NCBI GenBank assembly: GCA_025267735.1
Contig: CM046300.1
Coordinates: 36,093,322 to 36,157,321 of the forward strand
Reading direction: 5' to 3'
DNA length: 64,000 bases
Source: Mactra quadrangularis
Lineage: Eukaryota > Mollusca > Bivalvia > Venerida > Mactridae
Both the position numbers and the translations under genes were made by a program. Positions 48,892 to 58,607 of this stretch are shown one piece after another. Under the pieces are notes generated by a model that saw nothing but the letters and a program-made list of their open reading frames with translations, did not search any database and was not told the DNA's origin. How positions within the stretch are numbered: the stretch's first letter is position 1; every line of letters begins with the position of its first letter.

Positions 48892-49032
48892 CTAATCTGT
48901 ACCATCGTGGACAACCACAGTACTTTCTTCCATTACACTCCATACATACCATGGGCAATTTGACTGGCAAAATTTGATTTCATGAATATGCATGAGGCAT
49001 GGGAGACCAATCTTCTTCCAATGAAATTGCAT
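48892..49032 (-). CDS. Candidate coding segment (46 codons), minus strand, unidentified
   Basis: Open from ATG 49032 to TAG 48892, reading MQFHWKKIGLPCLMHIHEIK then a Cys/Trp-containing stretch (CQSNCPWYVWSVMEES). The composition is more protein-like than the surrounding DNA. It lies 180 bp downstream of the stronger candidate exon at 49216-49360 and could be a further exon of the same transcript, but no good splice acceptor precedes it in the required phase. Family unknown. Confidence 0.2.
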   Translation of the reverse strand: MQFHWKKIGLPCLMHIHEIKFCQSNCPWYVWSVMEESTVVVHDGTD

Positions 49033-49215
49033 GTTACAATTAAATACTCTTCAATAACAATGATGTCATACTGGGATTTTCTTACTTAAAATAGAAACCA
49101 ACGCATATGTTTATTTTCTTATTTTAAATGGTAAATCAAACCTTAGATATAAAACATAATTTCATTGGCTAGTTTTCCGCAGTGGTTTCCTTGCGGAACT
49201 AATGAAACTGCCTCA

Positions 49216-49360
49216 TTAATTATTCATGATTACGAGATTTTCCTCACCAAATGGCCCATAGTACGTAACTGTAAACCCAGCATAGCGAAGTAATGTATCT
49301 TGGGATAACCAACGATGATCTATACCATCAAAATAAACATGAGAGTACAAATCAAGAGCA
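49216..49360 (-). CDS. Candidate terminal exon downstream of FBXO31, unidentified
   Basis: After an acceptor-like 'gcttggcttaacag' the minus strand encodes 47 residues (ALDLYSHVYFDGIDHRWLSQ, then DTLLRYAGFTVTYYGPFG) to TAA at 49216. The composition is clearly protein-like. The exon starts with one base of a split codon. The FBXO31 exon at 53215-53459 ends with two bases (AG), so this exon could be joined to it in frame as an alternative last exon. Or it could belong to a separate minus-strand gene. A second possible donor (g|gtgagg) near 49249 would make it an internal exon. No family recognised. Confidence 0.4.
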
Positions 49361-51310
49361 CTGTTAAGCCAAGCAAAATATGCAGATATGTTTCACAGAT
49401 TAAATGCACTGCACCCTGTCTTACACAGAAATTAAGAAAAGGAAATAACTAAAAATTGCACAAGGTGGCGTACATTACGGTTCTTGCCCTCTGCAGTTCA
49501 ATTTCTGACACTGCACATGTTAACAAAGTTTCGAGCCATTTTGCCTTCATGTCACCAAGTTATAATCTGGACAAAGGAGTCAAAGACGCAACAACAGCCT
49601 GCCTTATTAGACCCCCTTCCACCACAAGCTATCCTGTAAGTGCTTTCTTTGACAAATTTACTTAAGATGGGTCTCAATGTTTTCTTACAACCTACAGTAC
49701 AATTGGGAGGGAAAAAAATATGTTGCTCTGCAGAGGTCAATTTTAATTACAAATACACCAGAGGATTTGCCCTGTAGAGGGCAAATCTGCAGAGGTCACT
49801 CTGTATTTTGTTTTACAATTGCACCTGCATTACCAACCCTCTGAATTTATTGTTATTCTATGTAAAGCTACCTTGATTCTACTCTTATCTTGAAACTACT
49901 AATATTACGCCCTGAGTTCAATACTTCCTGTCAATAAGGTCATTAGTAAAATTGTGTAAGCTAGACCAATCACTGAATGTGATAAAATACCCCAAATGGG
50001 TGGTTGTCAAGAAAATGAGTGCAGAGAAAAAGAGCAGACAAAATTTTTCATTAAAGGGCTATAACTCCACGAAAAATCAATTGGCAGTAACCAAAATGGA
50101 ATATGCACTTGTCTGTCTGATATCTGATATACAAGTATGTGTGAAGTTTGAATCAAAGTGGTAAAATAGGTCCTGAAAATTTGAACAGACAAAAAAAGGT
50201 ACAGACCCACCACCTCACAGAGTTTTGAAGGGTATAATAATGATTTAGTAACAAAAATATATAAGTATGACTGAACCAACTGACCCACTGACAAGCTGAC
50301 TCTTATATACACCCAAAACAGAGTTTTGGGTTTGGGGGTACATATAATAAGGACATAAGTGCATATACAAATCACAGGGACAAATTCTATTTGTCTCAAA
50401 TAAGACCATTAAGAAGTAAATAGTAAGAGTCTCATCTCAATATAAACATTACAGTGTATAATTAATACAAATCATCTAGAATATCATTTATTAGTACAGG
50501 GGTGTGGAATTTTAAGTTTTTCCTCATTAAATCAAAATTTAATAATTTAATACCGGTAAATCTTGATTAAAAATGCACTTGTCTAGAAGTTCAATTTTCA
50601 AAAAGAAATAATTAGAACTATGATATAAAATAATATAAGTAATAATAAATAATTGTACATGTAAATAAAAGTGTTCACAACATTTTCTTGTCCTCATACA
50701 TAAATGTACAAGTCGGACAAGTCTGGCTTAGGAATTTTACACCCCTGTATTACAAGTCTTTATTTAATTAAAAAACTAAATGATTTAAGTCCTCATCTGC
50801 ACATTACATTTAAGTTCACATGAAAATTTCTCATGAGAATTTAACAATCAATTTTCTATGGCCAAATTGAATGAACACTTCATGTATACTATAGAACAAA
50901 TATACAGAAAATGTTTGTCAAATTTGGGGAATGATAGATTTTTTTTTTAACCTAGTAAACTCGAAAAAACATATTTTCACGAGTGGTGTAGCCATCAGTC
51001 AAATTGTTGTTTTCCGGGATCATGAGTTAAAATAAAATTGATCTTACACTAAAGTTGACAAATATTTTGTGTTTTTTTCACGCTTAATTTTGAGTTTTGT
51101 TTGAGGTGTTTTACACAAACTATAACCTGATGTCATTTCTTCTCCAAAATGATGTCATTTATCTTCAATTATGACATCATTGACAATAAAAATATAAGAT
51201 AATATTTTTTTCACTACAATGAAAAATAAAATTTATATTTTCATCATATATTTTTTCATCAAATAACACCATGTTTCACCGCAAAGTATGAAAGAAAAAA
51301 TTGTCTCATC
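49361..51310. other. Region 3' of FBXO31, with a dispersed repeat
   Basis: Includes the FBXO31 3'UTR (extent unknown; a TTTATT near 50760 is a possible minus-strand AATAAA). A repeat-like segment at about 49920-50345 has 'aagggctataactcc' and related phrases similar in style to the units at 61453-62640. A 10-bp hairpin lies at 49764-49787. The long minus-strand open frame 50007-50399 falls within the repeat-like segment and is not regarded as a gene. Confidence 0.45.
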
Positions 51311-51476
51311 TCATCTAAGGGCAGGAAACTCTTCCGTAACTCTTGAGAACACAGAAAATGAATATAACTGTAGCCATATTACACCAAACATGTTTTCATT
51401 ATATACAATAAAATGTGCTACTATCTTAGTTGGACTTGAATAACCCATAGGTGATACTGTACCCAGAGCATGAAAT
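51311..51476 (-). CDS. FBXO31: FBXO31-like F-box protein, last exon
   Basis: FBXO31 is the substrate-receptor subunit of an SCF ubiquitin ligase, with cyclin D1 and MDM2 among reported substrates in vertebrates. This exon follows 'tatactttcag'. Its first base completes an Arg codon from the previous exon, and it ends at TGA 51311. It reads FHALGTVSPMGYSSPTKIVA, then FGVIWLQLYSFSVFSRV. This is collinear with the C-terminal end of vertebrate FBXO31 (CRMCFYGTGLIAGHGF..., FGFVWLELKSFSLYSRV), within the domain called cyclin-D1-binding in Pfam. A competing terminal exon may exist at 49216-49360. Confidence 0.8.
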
Positions 51477-51552
51477 CTGAAAGTATATACATAATGGCTT
51501 ATCAATAATCCAAATTTATACAAATTGCACACGATATGCATTTAAAGCGATA

Positions 51553-51803
51553 TATAGTGCGTAAATATTGACCCGGACCTGACCTATCACATTTACATCT
51601 AATAATTATCTACACATATCCCGACCAAAGTCATAACCACGCCTATTAAACACTTCGGCAGTAATTGTAAAATAATAGAAGTATGTTTATACACATAATC
51701 CTCACGGCCACGGTGTAATCAAGCTTTAATACTACATTCGTATTCAATGTAATGAATATTCTCACATAAAGGTCAGGTCGGGTCAATTTTTACACACAAT
51801 ACA
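51553..51803. mobile_element. MITE family C, copy 1 (intronic)
   Basis: The ends 'ttgacccggacctgacct' (left) and 'aggtcaggtcgggtcaa' (right) are imperfect inverted repeats. The interior ('aataattatctacacata', 'cgcctattaaacactt') matches the reverse complement of 55321-55666, so the two copies lie in opposite orientations. Confidence 0.7.
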
Positions 51804-52109
51804 GGCAAATGACTGTGTCAAAAGTATAGAACCATCTTTAGTCTTTAAAACAGTACAAAGAACCTAAGAAATCACTTACTAATAACATTTGTCACTTATA
51901 ACATTCAACTGAACGAATTAAAACATGTGGCATACACATTGTTGAAAACGAAAGTAGGATACTGAGGGAATCACCAAGCTATAAGATTTGTTATATGTCA
52001 TATTTGCTGAAATTAAACATTTTCATTGGTCGCTTCTTGTCTTTTCAATATTCTTAGGCGGTTAAGATAACTTTTTAATAGAACTATACTAATGCTGCGC
52101 AACAAGCTC

Positions 52110-52788
52110 TAGTATCTTCTCATCAGTAAATGCATATTTTAACACTAATCTATTTTTAGCTAACCTGACCCACGTGGGTCTAGTTAGGAAACACCCTAAA
52201 TATTACAAGAAAATAAAGAAATATTTTGCCAAGTAATATAATAGTGTGTCAGTTGCATTTACAGTTAAAAAAATATAATTCAAAATCAGGAAATTTGAAG
52301 TTGAACTTTTGGCTCACAATTCCTTTAATATAACATATTTTATTGTGTTTAATTTATTATGTATACTAACATTAGTGACATGTCAATTTTGTATACTATA
52401 TTTGCCATTTGGGCTTACAGCCTTCCTGTATTTATTGAAATAAACCTTGAAAGCTTTGAAAACATAAAACATGCATATGATAATGTATAATAAGTAAGAT
52501 ATTAATAATACTTGACAGAGGTCAAAATTCTCAACAAAAACAGAACCATGGTGACCTAGTCTATACTCATGTGACCTTTGTTTAATATATTCATCAGTGT
52601 TAACTTAAACAAGATCTAACCCTGAAAGTGATTGATTTTACCTTCACAAGTACTCGGCCTAAATAAACTGAGTCTTAGACCTCATTTGACCCGAACTAGA
52701 CCTAAAGTTTAAATCAACAATGTTCTAACTTTAACTTTGCCTAAAAAATTTCTCCAACAAATATGCATTTACTGATGAGAAGATACTA
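52110..52788. mobile_element. Intronic element with 30-bp perfect inverted ends
   Basis: 52110-52139 ('tagtatcttctcatcag' and on) and 52759-52788 are exact reverse complements 619 bp apart. Both ends have TA outermost, compatible with a TA-target (Tc1/mariner-type) MITE. A near-palindrome around 'gacccacgtgggtc' lies near its left end. Non-coding. Confidence 0.75.
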
Positions 52789-53214
52789 TATTTTCTCTCC
52801 AACAAAAGATGTCCCAAAGGGGGCAAAAAGCCCTCCTTTATCACTGAGGTATGTGGGGGCACAGAGTCCTTTAGTAAAAATCTATGTCATTAACTGCAGA
52901 AAAAAGGCACAAAATAGTGATAAAAAAAACATGTCAGTCTCTTTAAAGAACTGTCATTTAAGACCTCAATTTGGGAAATATAATGGAATGAAATGAAACT
53001 TGTATTTCCTGAAAAACAATCATCCAAGCAATAACTTGGCCAAGTTGCATATCCGTCAGTCATTTAGTAGTGAAATAAGAGCATGTTGAAATGGCACTTT
53101 GGCATTAATGTCCAAATTTCGTCCCATGTCACGACCAGGAATGGGCTATTGATCAAGAGTGGTTAATATCACACTAAAATCAACTGAAAATGAAAATCCC
53201 TATATTTTACATAC

Positions 53215-53459
53215 CTAGCTATACATCTATCAGGAACCATATGTTCATCTACTTCCCCATGCATAAATGCTCCTCTTGAAAACACAAATGGTTGAGAACA
53301 AGGTTTCTTAGGATCATACTGACAATATGTCTCACTGGAAGGATCATCTGATATCCTCTCTAGATTATGTATACTCATTTGTTGATCTCTAGATAGTTTC
53401 ATATGTTTATTCATATCAAAACTAATACTGATCTCTCCTGATGGAACGTTGGGATCTCC
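53215..53459 (-). CDS. FBXO31: FBXO31-like F-box protein, penultimate exon
   Basis: Begins at 'tttacag|GGA' in phase 0 with GDPNVPSGEISISFDMNKHM. This matches the FBXO31 landmark GDPNIPAGQQTVEID of vertebrates. It continues to QPFVFSRGAFMHGEVDEHMV and PDRCIA, and ends 'AG|gtatgt' with two bases of a split codon. It is part of the FBXO31 central/C-terminal substrate-binding domain. The vertebrate protein has a long Glu/Gly-rich insertion hereabouts that is absent, so the bivalve protein is shorter. Confidence 0.88.
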
Positions 53460-55132
53460 CTGTAAATATTCACAAATAAGATAGTGTTTACAAATAGAAA
53501 GAGCATACTTGTCAATTTTGATGTAAGATCAATTTTCATTTTACCTAGTGAGCTAAGAAAACATAATTTTAAACTAGATACACATTGAACATTGTGCATA
53601 AGTAATTATGGAAATGACACACTATTGAATTCACTGCCATCCCCCCCCCCAAAAAAAAACTACAGAATTTGATGCATACTTGATTAAGAATATCACATAA
53701 CTTTAGTGCACGGGACAATTGCAGTTTACCAGTACATAAAAAATTCCGTGAAATTGTAGTGTTTATGAGAAACTAAGTCTGGCATATTATTAACGATAAC
53801 AACTAATGAAAATGTGGGATTCAGTCATATGACAGATCATGTGGGTTATTGTCATCAGTTTGGGAATTTCAAGACAATGGCAGTTTGTTTGATTAATGGT
53901 AATTTTGTGTTTCTATTTCATGAAGTATCAGGGGCTACTGCCCCTAAACCCCCGTTTGGCAGCCATTCGCTTTTATTGTTTATTTTAACATAGCAACAGA
54001 AGTACACCTTCTCTGACCAATTAGACATGTGCAGAAGTGGTAAACAAACTCTTACCAGTAAACTGCAATCTATCCCAGTGCACTTTGGGCTGTCCCAGAC
54101 TCAGCTAAGGAATTTTAATAAATGTGTCATGTAGCTGATTAAATGAGGTATGTAATAACATGTAATAAACATGCTAACAGTGTAATAATACATCTTTTGG
54201 TCAAGCACATAAAGTCTTTGTGAGATGTCAATATGTTGATACAATTTATCACAGCAGTCAGTTGAGCTATTCACTATCTAAGATTTAACTGTACTCATAA
54301 CATAGTGGCTGATAGTTGCCCTACTTGATAGAGTGGTAGTCATTTCTTGGCACTTATGATCTTTGAGCATAAATGCTGCATATTATTGGTGGACGGATTT
54401 TAAATTTTTTATATCATTGAATTTAAGCATATGAATCGTAGTTTAATAAAATAAAAGTCCAAAGTTAATTTTCCGTAAATGCTCCCTTCAAAATTGTCCG
54501 GACTTTGATGAACTGTACTGAGCTTGTTCTTCATTGAATTTTTATGAGACCAATGCCAGATTTAAATTTTATCTTTCATCACATTGCATGATATTACATT
54601 GTATATAGTTCAACAGAATTAACCTGAGCTTGACCTTTATGCAAGAATATATTAAACTCAGTATTTACAGTCTATTTTTGTCTTTGTTTGTAAATCCTGC
54701 TTTATCAGAAGCTTTCGGCAATTGACACATACTGGACAATTAATGTTGTTTTCATAAGAATAAATACTTTGAAACTGTGCCATAATACTGCTGACATACT
54801 TGTTTACCCAAAAACGAATGTGTCCAAAATTAAAAGTACAATAACATGCCACTTTCAATAAATTGATTTATACTCACATCGGTTGTTATTAACATGTGTA
54901 TAACCATATACACGCATACGGAAACTCACGATTTTATGTACGTGAAGTGTGTAATTATTAAAATTAGGTAGTTCAAGCTCAGGTTAATTCTGTTGGACTA
55001 TAACCAGAGCTGTCCAAATAGGCAGCTTATTAGTTAGAAAATACATCCTGTTATAAACTGTGTCTGCAAACAATAGACACTCAGCCAAATGTGAAAATGT
55101 ACAACTACTGTACACAACTAATGTTTACTTAC
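53460..55132 (-). other. FBXO31-like intron
   Basis: Contains a C/A tract at 53641-53660 and the MITE at 54604-55002. Confidence 0.8.
54604..55002. mobile_element. Intronic MITE with 32-bp inverted ends
   Basis: 54604-54635 and 54971-55002 are reverse complements at 30 of 32 positions (core 'caacagaattaacctgag'). Just inside the left end, 'gacctttatgcaa' also occurs in the MITE at 55321, suggesting a related family or nested history. The short Cys-containing ORF inside is regarded as chance. Confidence 0.7.
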
Positions 55133-55298
55133 TGACATTTTCCTAACAAGACCTAGTGGTTTATTTGTATCATAATATAAATGTAATACTTCAGTGCCAT
55201 GTCCACCATACATTCCCTTAAAGAAACCAGGCTGTATTGGTACATTATCTACAGTTCTACATTTAGTACTATCTATACCTTCATAACTCTGTCGAATA
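55133..55298 (-). CDS. FBXO31: FBXO31-like F-box protein, exon with the GxYGGHG motif
   Basis: Follows 'atattacag'. The first base completes a Tyr codon and 55 whole codons follow to the donor 'tca|gtaagt'. It contains PGFFKGMYGGHGTEVLHLYY, the counterpart of FBXO31 [20 protein letters not shown] and the clearest diagnostic segment of this gene. The upstream MITE (55321-55666) begins 23 bp from this exon, so branch-point sequence is probably supplied by the transposon. Confidence 0.88.
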
Positions 55299-55320
55299 CT
55301 GTAATATATAATATATATTA

Positions 55321-55666
55321 AATATTGTGCGTAAAGTTTGACCCCGATCTGACCTTTATGCAAAGATATTCATTAAATTGAATACGAATGTAGAAATTAT
55401 GCTCGATACAGATCGGAGTAAATCAACAAAGATAAAATGTTATTTTACACAGGGATTAATAATTAAAATATATAAAAGTGTACGATGAGTGTCTATTATA
55501 CAGTGGCCGAGAGGATTATACGATGTAAATGGATTGTTTATTTTGAATATGTTACACGCCAAAGTGTTGAATAGGCATGGTATTGATTTTCGTCAGAATA
55601 TGTGCAGATAATTATTAGATGCAAATGTGAAAGGTCAAATCGGGGTTAAACTTTACGCACAATATT
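55321..55666. mobile_element. MITE family C, copy 2, abutting a splice acceptor
   Basis: The ends 'aatattgtgcgtaaagttt' (from 55321) and 'aaactttacgcacaatatt' (to 55666) are exact 19-bp inverted repeats, extending with two mismatches to about 37 bp. The interior is related in inverted orientation to 51553-51803. Its left edge lies 22 bp from the acceptor of the FBXO31 exon ending at 55298. Confidence 0.85.
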
Positions 55667-55806
55667 GTTCGCTTTTTCTCAACTGTCAAAACACAAATAA
55701 TTTCACGGTGACTTCGTGCTCTTTGTCTAACACTCATGATATTGAGATAGTGTGTAATCATTCACTGTGAAATTATTCATGTTTTGACAGTTGAGAAAAA
55801 ATGAAC
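55667..55806. repeat. 140-bp foldback element, 45-bp arms
   Basis: 55667-55711 and 55762-55806 are reverse complements at about 40 of 45 positions (core 'tttttctcaactgtcaaaac'), with a 50-nt loop. It sits immediately next to the MITE ending at 55666, so one probably inserted at the edge of the other. Confidence 0.8.
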
Positions 55807-56404
55807 AAAGTCATAATAATAGGCCAAGATTAAAAAATATTTGATTTCTGCTTCCCAACCAACCCTGGAAAAGGGCCGACTTATATTATTTGTGGATATC
55901 CGAGCCAAATCATTTTTCATGAAAACAAATATTTAAGAACAATGATCTTTTTAGTGGAAAATATCAACTTAGCTTTAAAATAAAGCTTCTGGTTTAAAAG
56001 TGAAGTGTTTTCCTAGTGTATCTATACTTAAAGACTAAATATGTGTAGTTTTGTATGTATTCTACACATTGGTAGTAATTTCTAGGCAGAAACGTGAAAT
56101 GCCCATGCTTCATGGACCTAGCAAACAATGAGTTTCTCAATCAATTTTACAAACTACTTCTATAAAGCTTAAATACAGTAATTTGATGAGTTATAGCTAA
56201 AGTCTATGAAATTTTGGGACACCCCTCATATATTACAGCTAAACGTTAAGAAATGGCAGTTATTTAAAAATGTGGTGATACATCAACCAAGGAATTTACC
56301 AACAAAAAAGGAGATCATTGCAATTCTTCTGTTGAAATGAATGGGAACCAATTTTGACAAAAGAAACAGCTAAAAAATTAAAAAAAAACAATAATTTTAC
56401 TTAC
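55807..56404 (-). other. Part of FBXO31-like intron
   Basis: AT-rich, with no feature recognised. Confidence 0.7.
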
Positions 56405-56493
56405 TAGTGTCGTGTAAGTGTATCCCATTTAAAACTACACAATGCAGGATCTGTACCTTGTAATCGACATTCATTAAAAAACTGTGTTTTCTC
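56405..56493 (-). CDS. FBXO31: FBXO31-like F-box protein, exon
   Basis: An 89-nt exon between 'atttgtag' and 'cacta|gtaagt', phase 0 in and two bases left over. It encodes EKTQFFNECRLQGTDPALCS then FKWDTLTRH, aligning in position with the FBXO31 stretch before the YRRIYLP/GLFKG segment. Conservation to vertebrates is weak here. The assignment rests on frame continuity and order with its neighbours. Confidence 0.75.
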
Positions 56494-56533
56494 CTACAAA
56501 TACAAATATAAGTGTGATGTTACATTTAGTTTA

Positions 56534-56674
56534 TATGTCACGGTACTTACCTGTTCACATTTTGGGAAGAAAGATATGTAAGCAGTCTGATAGCTCAGTC
56601 CAGAGAGCACTCGCCATGTAAGCAGGGTTTCCTTGGTTCAAGTCCCCGTCAGGCTGCATATTTTTCTTATCTTG
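56534..56674 (+). repeat. tRNA-Thr-like repeat, copy 1
   Basis: The tRNA-like core at 56584-56656 has paired acceptor arms (AGTCTGA with TCAGGCT), a D-arm GCTC...GAGC and an anticodon loop CATGTAA (TGT, Thr). The T-arm has mismatches and there is no sign of a functional gene. The core lies inside a ~140-bp unit with flanks 'atgtcacgg.acttacctg' and 'atatttttcttatcttg' that recurs at 56800-56939. Confidence 0.7.
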
Positions 56675-56799
56675 ATACATTTGGCACCTAACATGGGGCC
56701 ATGACTAAATTACTTAATTCAGTTGAGAAATGCCTGTAATCAAATAATTGCATTTTAAATAGCCTGAAATTTGAGACTAATTTCCAGTTCGTGGGGGGG

Positions 56800-56939
56800 T
56801 ATGTCACGGCACTTACCTGTTCACATTAGGGGAGAAGGATATGTAAGCGACCGGATAGCTCAGTCGGGAGAGCACTCTCCTTGTAAGGGAGGTTTCCTAG
56901 GTTTGATTCCTGGTCAGGCTGCATATTTTTCTTATCTTG
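56800..56939 (+). repeat. tRNA-Thr-like repeat, copy 2
   Basis: Direct repeat of 56534-56674, about 266 bp downstream, with the same flanks. Its acceptor pairing is worse (GACCGGA against TCAGGCT), while the anticodon stem-loop around CTTGTAA is better paired. An ORF through it is a shadow. Confidence 0.7.
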
Positions 56940-56995
56940 TGACATATAACAATTTATTTTAGCTTCATAGTGAAACAAGTTTTTACAACTTAAGA

Positions 56996-57152
56996 TAGTC
57001 TGCTTCCTGATCCCCCAGTACTGAGCGAGTAGGATAAAGTTTCCTGCTTAAAGAAACAACCGGGTAGGTTTTGGATGTGATTCAAACCTACACAAAGCCA
57101 GCTATCCGATGATTACCAGTTTAATATTGTAAGCACTTGGCCATGCCTGGTC
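56996..57152 (-). mobile_element. tRNA-derived SINE, head and part of body
   Basis: Minus strand: 'ggcatggccaagtgctta' (A-box region), 'aactggtaatcatcgg' and 'ggtttgaatcac' (B box) form a tRNA-like head related to 46021-46142. It is followed by a body 'aagcaggaaactttatcc' ... 'ctcgctcagtactgg'. No target duplication was found. Confidence 0.6.
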
Positions 57153-57458
57153 CTGAGATGGTACTCTACACATAATATCTACAAGAGTACAATATAGTCT
57201 GGTACCTTAAGTCATATACTCAACATTTTCAAACTTGATTACTTGGGTATAACAATGAATTTGTAATAAAAAGATAGAAGCATGTCTGAACCTAGTACCA
57301 ACTGTCCACAACGTAAATACAATGTACATGTAGTCATATTTTTTGGGATGCCAAAATCAATGACATTATATCAGAATATTATGCTGCCCAATAAAAAATT
57401 TGCAACATCATTAGTAAACAAGTGTTTATTAGAGTCCCTGATCTAAAAAATTATTTAC

Positions 57459-57533
57459 CTCTTCTCCATTATCTTGGCTTTTTTCTTGACCTTTTATAGG
57501 TTTACATAATATAGTAAAACTAGATAAATCAGT
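57459..57533 (-). CDS. FBXO31: FBXO31-like F-box protein, exon
   Basis: Twenty-five whole codons (TDLSSFTILCKPIKGQEKSQ, then DNGEE) between 'agtttacag'-type acceptor sequence (minus strand 'tttacag') and 'gag|gtaaat'. Phase 0 at both ends fits both neighbours. The segment corresponds to the FBXO31 linker ahead of EEFRTWLREEW and is poorly conserved. Confidence 0.7.
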
Positions 57534-58415
57534 CTGTAAAATAATAATACATTTGTCAATGGACAATCTCACTACAAGTGCTCCAGCTAGCCCTTTTCTG
57601 AGTTTTCAGCAGGATGCCTTGCCCTGTCCTTAAAAAACCAACACCCTGCCCTTTTTTAAAAAAACACTGCCATATTTCTAACCAAAGAAAATCATAAAAC
57701 TATCCGATTTTGACCTATATTCATTAGAATCCATAAGTCATATCTTACAAGGTAGCAAGCAGATAGATTCAAAATATTGCACAAATGAAATTGTAGTCTA
57801 CAACCAGCCTACTTAACATACTAGTACCTCTGATGGCTTTCATATGATCAATTGAACTTTTCAAACAGTGATGTCGCACCTAAATATATAGGTCATGACA
57901 TCATTAGCATGGACAATACAATCAGTTATGGTCGAAAAGTGATAACCTGACACTTAAAACATATTTAGAAGTCTACATAGGTCATAATTTAGAACTAAAA
58001 AAAATTGCTCACTTTACAAATAGTATAAATGTTCAAAACCAATAACATGTAATTTACAAGTATAAACAAATTTGTTATGATTTCATATGGAAACTAATTG
58101 CATGCCAATTCAATACGTCAACAATACAATAGCAAATTTTATAGGTAAACAGGTAAAAAGCACAAGAATTAGAGGTTGTCTCCCTTAGAACAAATATACA
58201 ATTTACTACCAAGTATTGCAACACAAAATGAAAGAAAATTAATGAATACTGACTATATTTACTAAACCAGGAAAACAATAGCTAAACCAAACCTCTCTAT
58301 CTATCAGCCATCAAAGTCATTAACACAGTTAAACAGAATTTTCAGCTATCAAAGTCATTAACATATATATTACCAAGCCAGACAAGACAACAGAAATAAT
58401 CATGTCATTACTTAC
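57534..58415 (-). other. FBXO31-like intron
   Basis: AT-rich, with no repeat recognised. Confidence 0.75.
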
Positions 58416-58607
58416 TGCTCCAAGATGTTCAGTTTCATTAGCTGATATCTTCATGGTATGTTTACCTCTAAACTCAACCAATCTCTTAACTTCAATACTT
58501 TCATTATTACAAACTTTTATATGAAACAAACATTTCTTGGACATATTTTCTGTCACTATTTCATGTGGTATTAGCTCTTCGGCTAGAATTGTTCCATTTT
58601 CTGTAAA
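58416..58607 (-). CDS. FBXO31: FBXO31-like F-box protein, exon
   Basis: A 192-nt exon (64 codons, phase 0 both ends) between 'tatttccag' and 'gca|gtaagt'. It encodes FTENGTILAEELIPHEIV, then CLFHIKVCNNESIEV and ISANETEHLGA. CLFHIKV falls where vertebrate FBXO31 has PLFRIHL in the central domain. Similarity is moderate; frame and order support it. Confidence 0.75.

Larger units (their letters stand above)
51477..53214 (-). other. FBXO31-like intron with two MITEs
   Basis: Contains the elements at 51553-51803 and 52110-52788. Short ORFs inside are repeat shadows. Confidence 0.8.
56494..57458 (-). other. FBXO31-like intron with tRNA-like repeats
   Basis: Holds two tRNA-Thr-like repeat copies and a SINE head, listed separately. 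Confidence 0.8.

Noticed and set aside
49764..49787. 10-bp perfect hairpin 'gatttgccct...agggcaaatc'
   Set aside because: Short and in a repeat-rich stretch; not distinctive enough to report as a separate element.
50007..50399. 130-codon minus-strand ORF
   Set aside because: It lies across a dispersed repeat-like segment ('aagggctataactcc' type), starts without conserved context and has hydrophobic, low-complexity composition. It was not called as a gene.
56584..56656. Possible functional tRNA-Thr (TGT)
   Set aside because: T-arm and anticodon stem mismatches, and duplication of the larger 140-bp block, mark it as a repeat.
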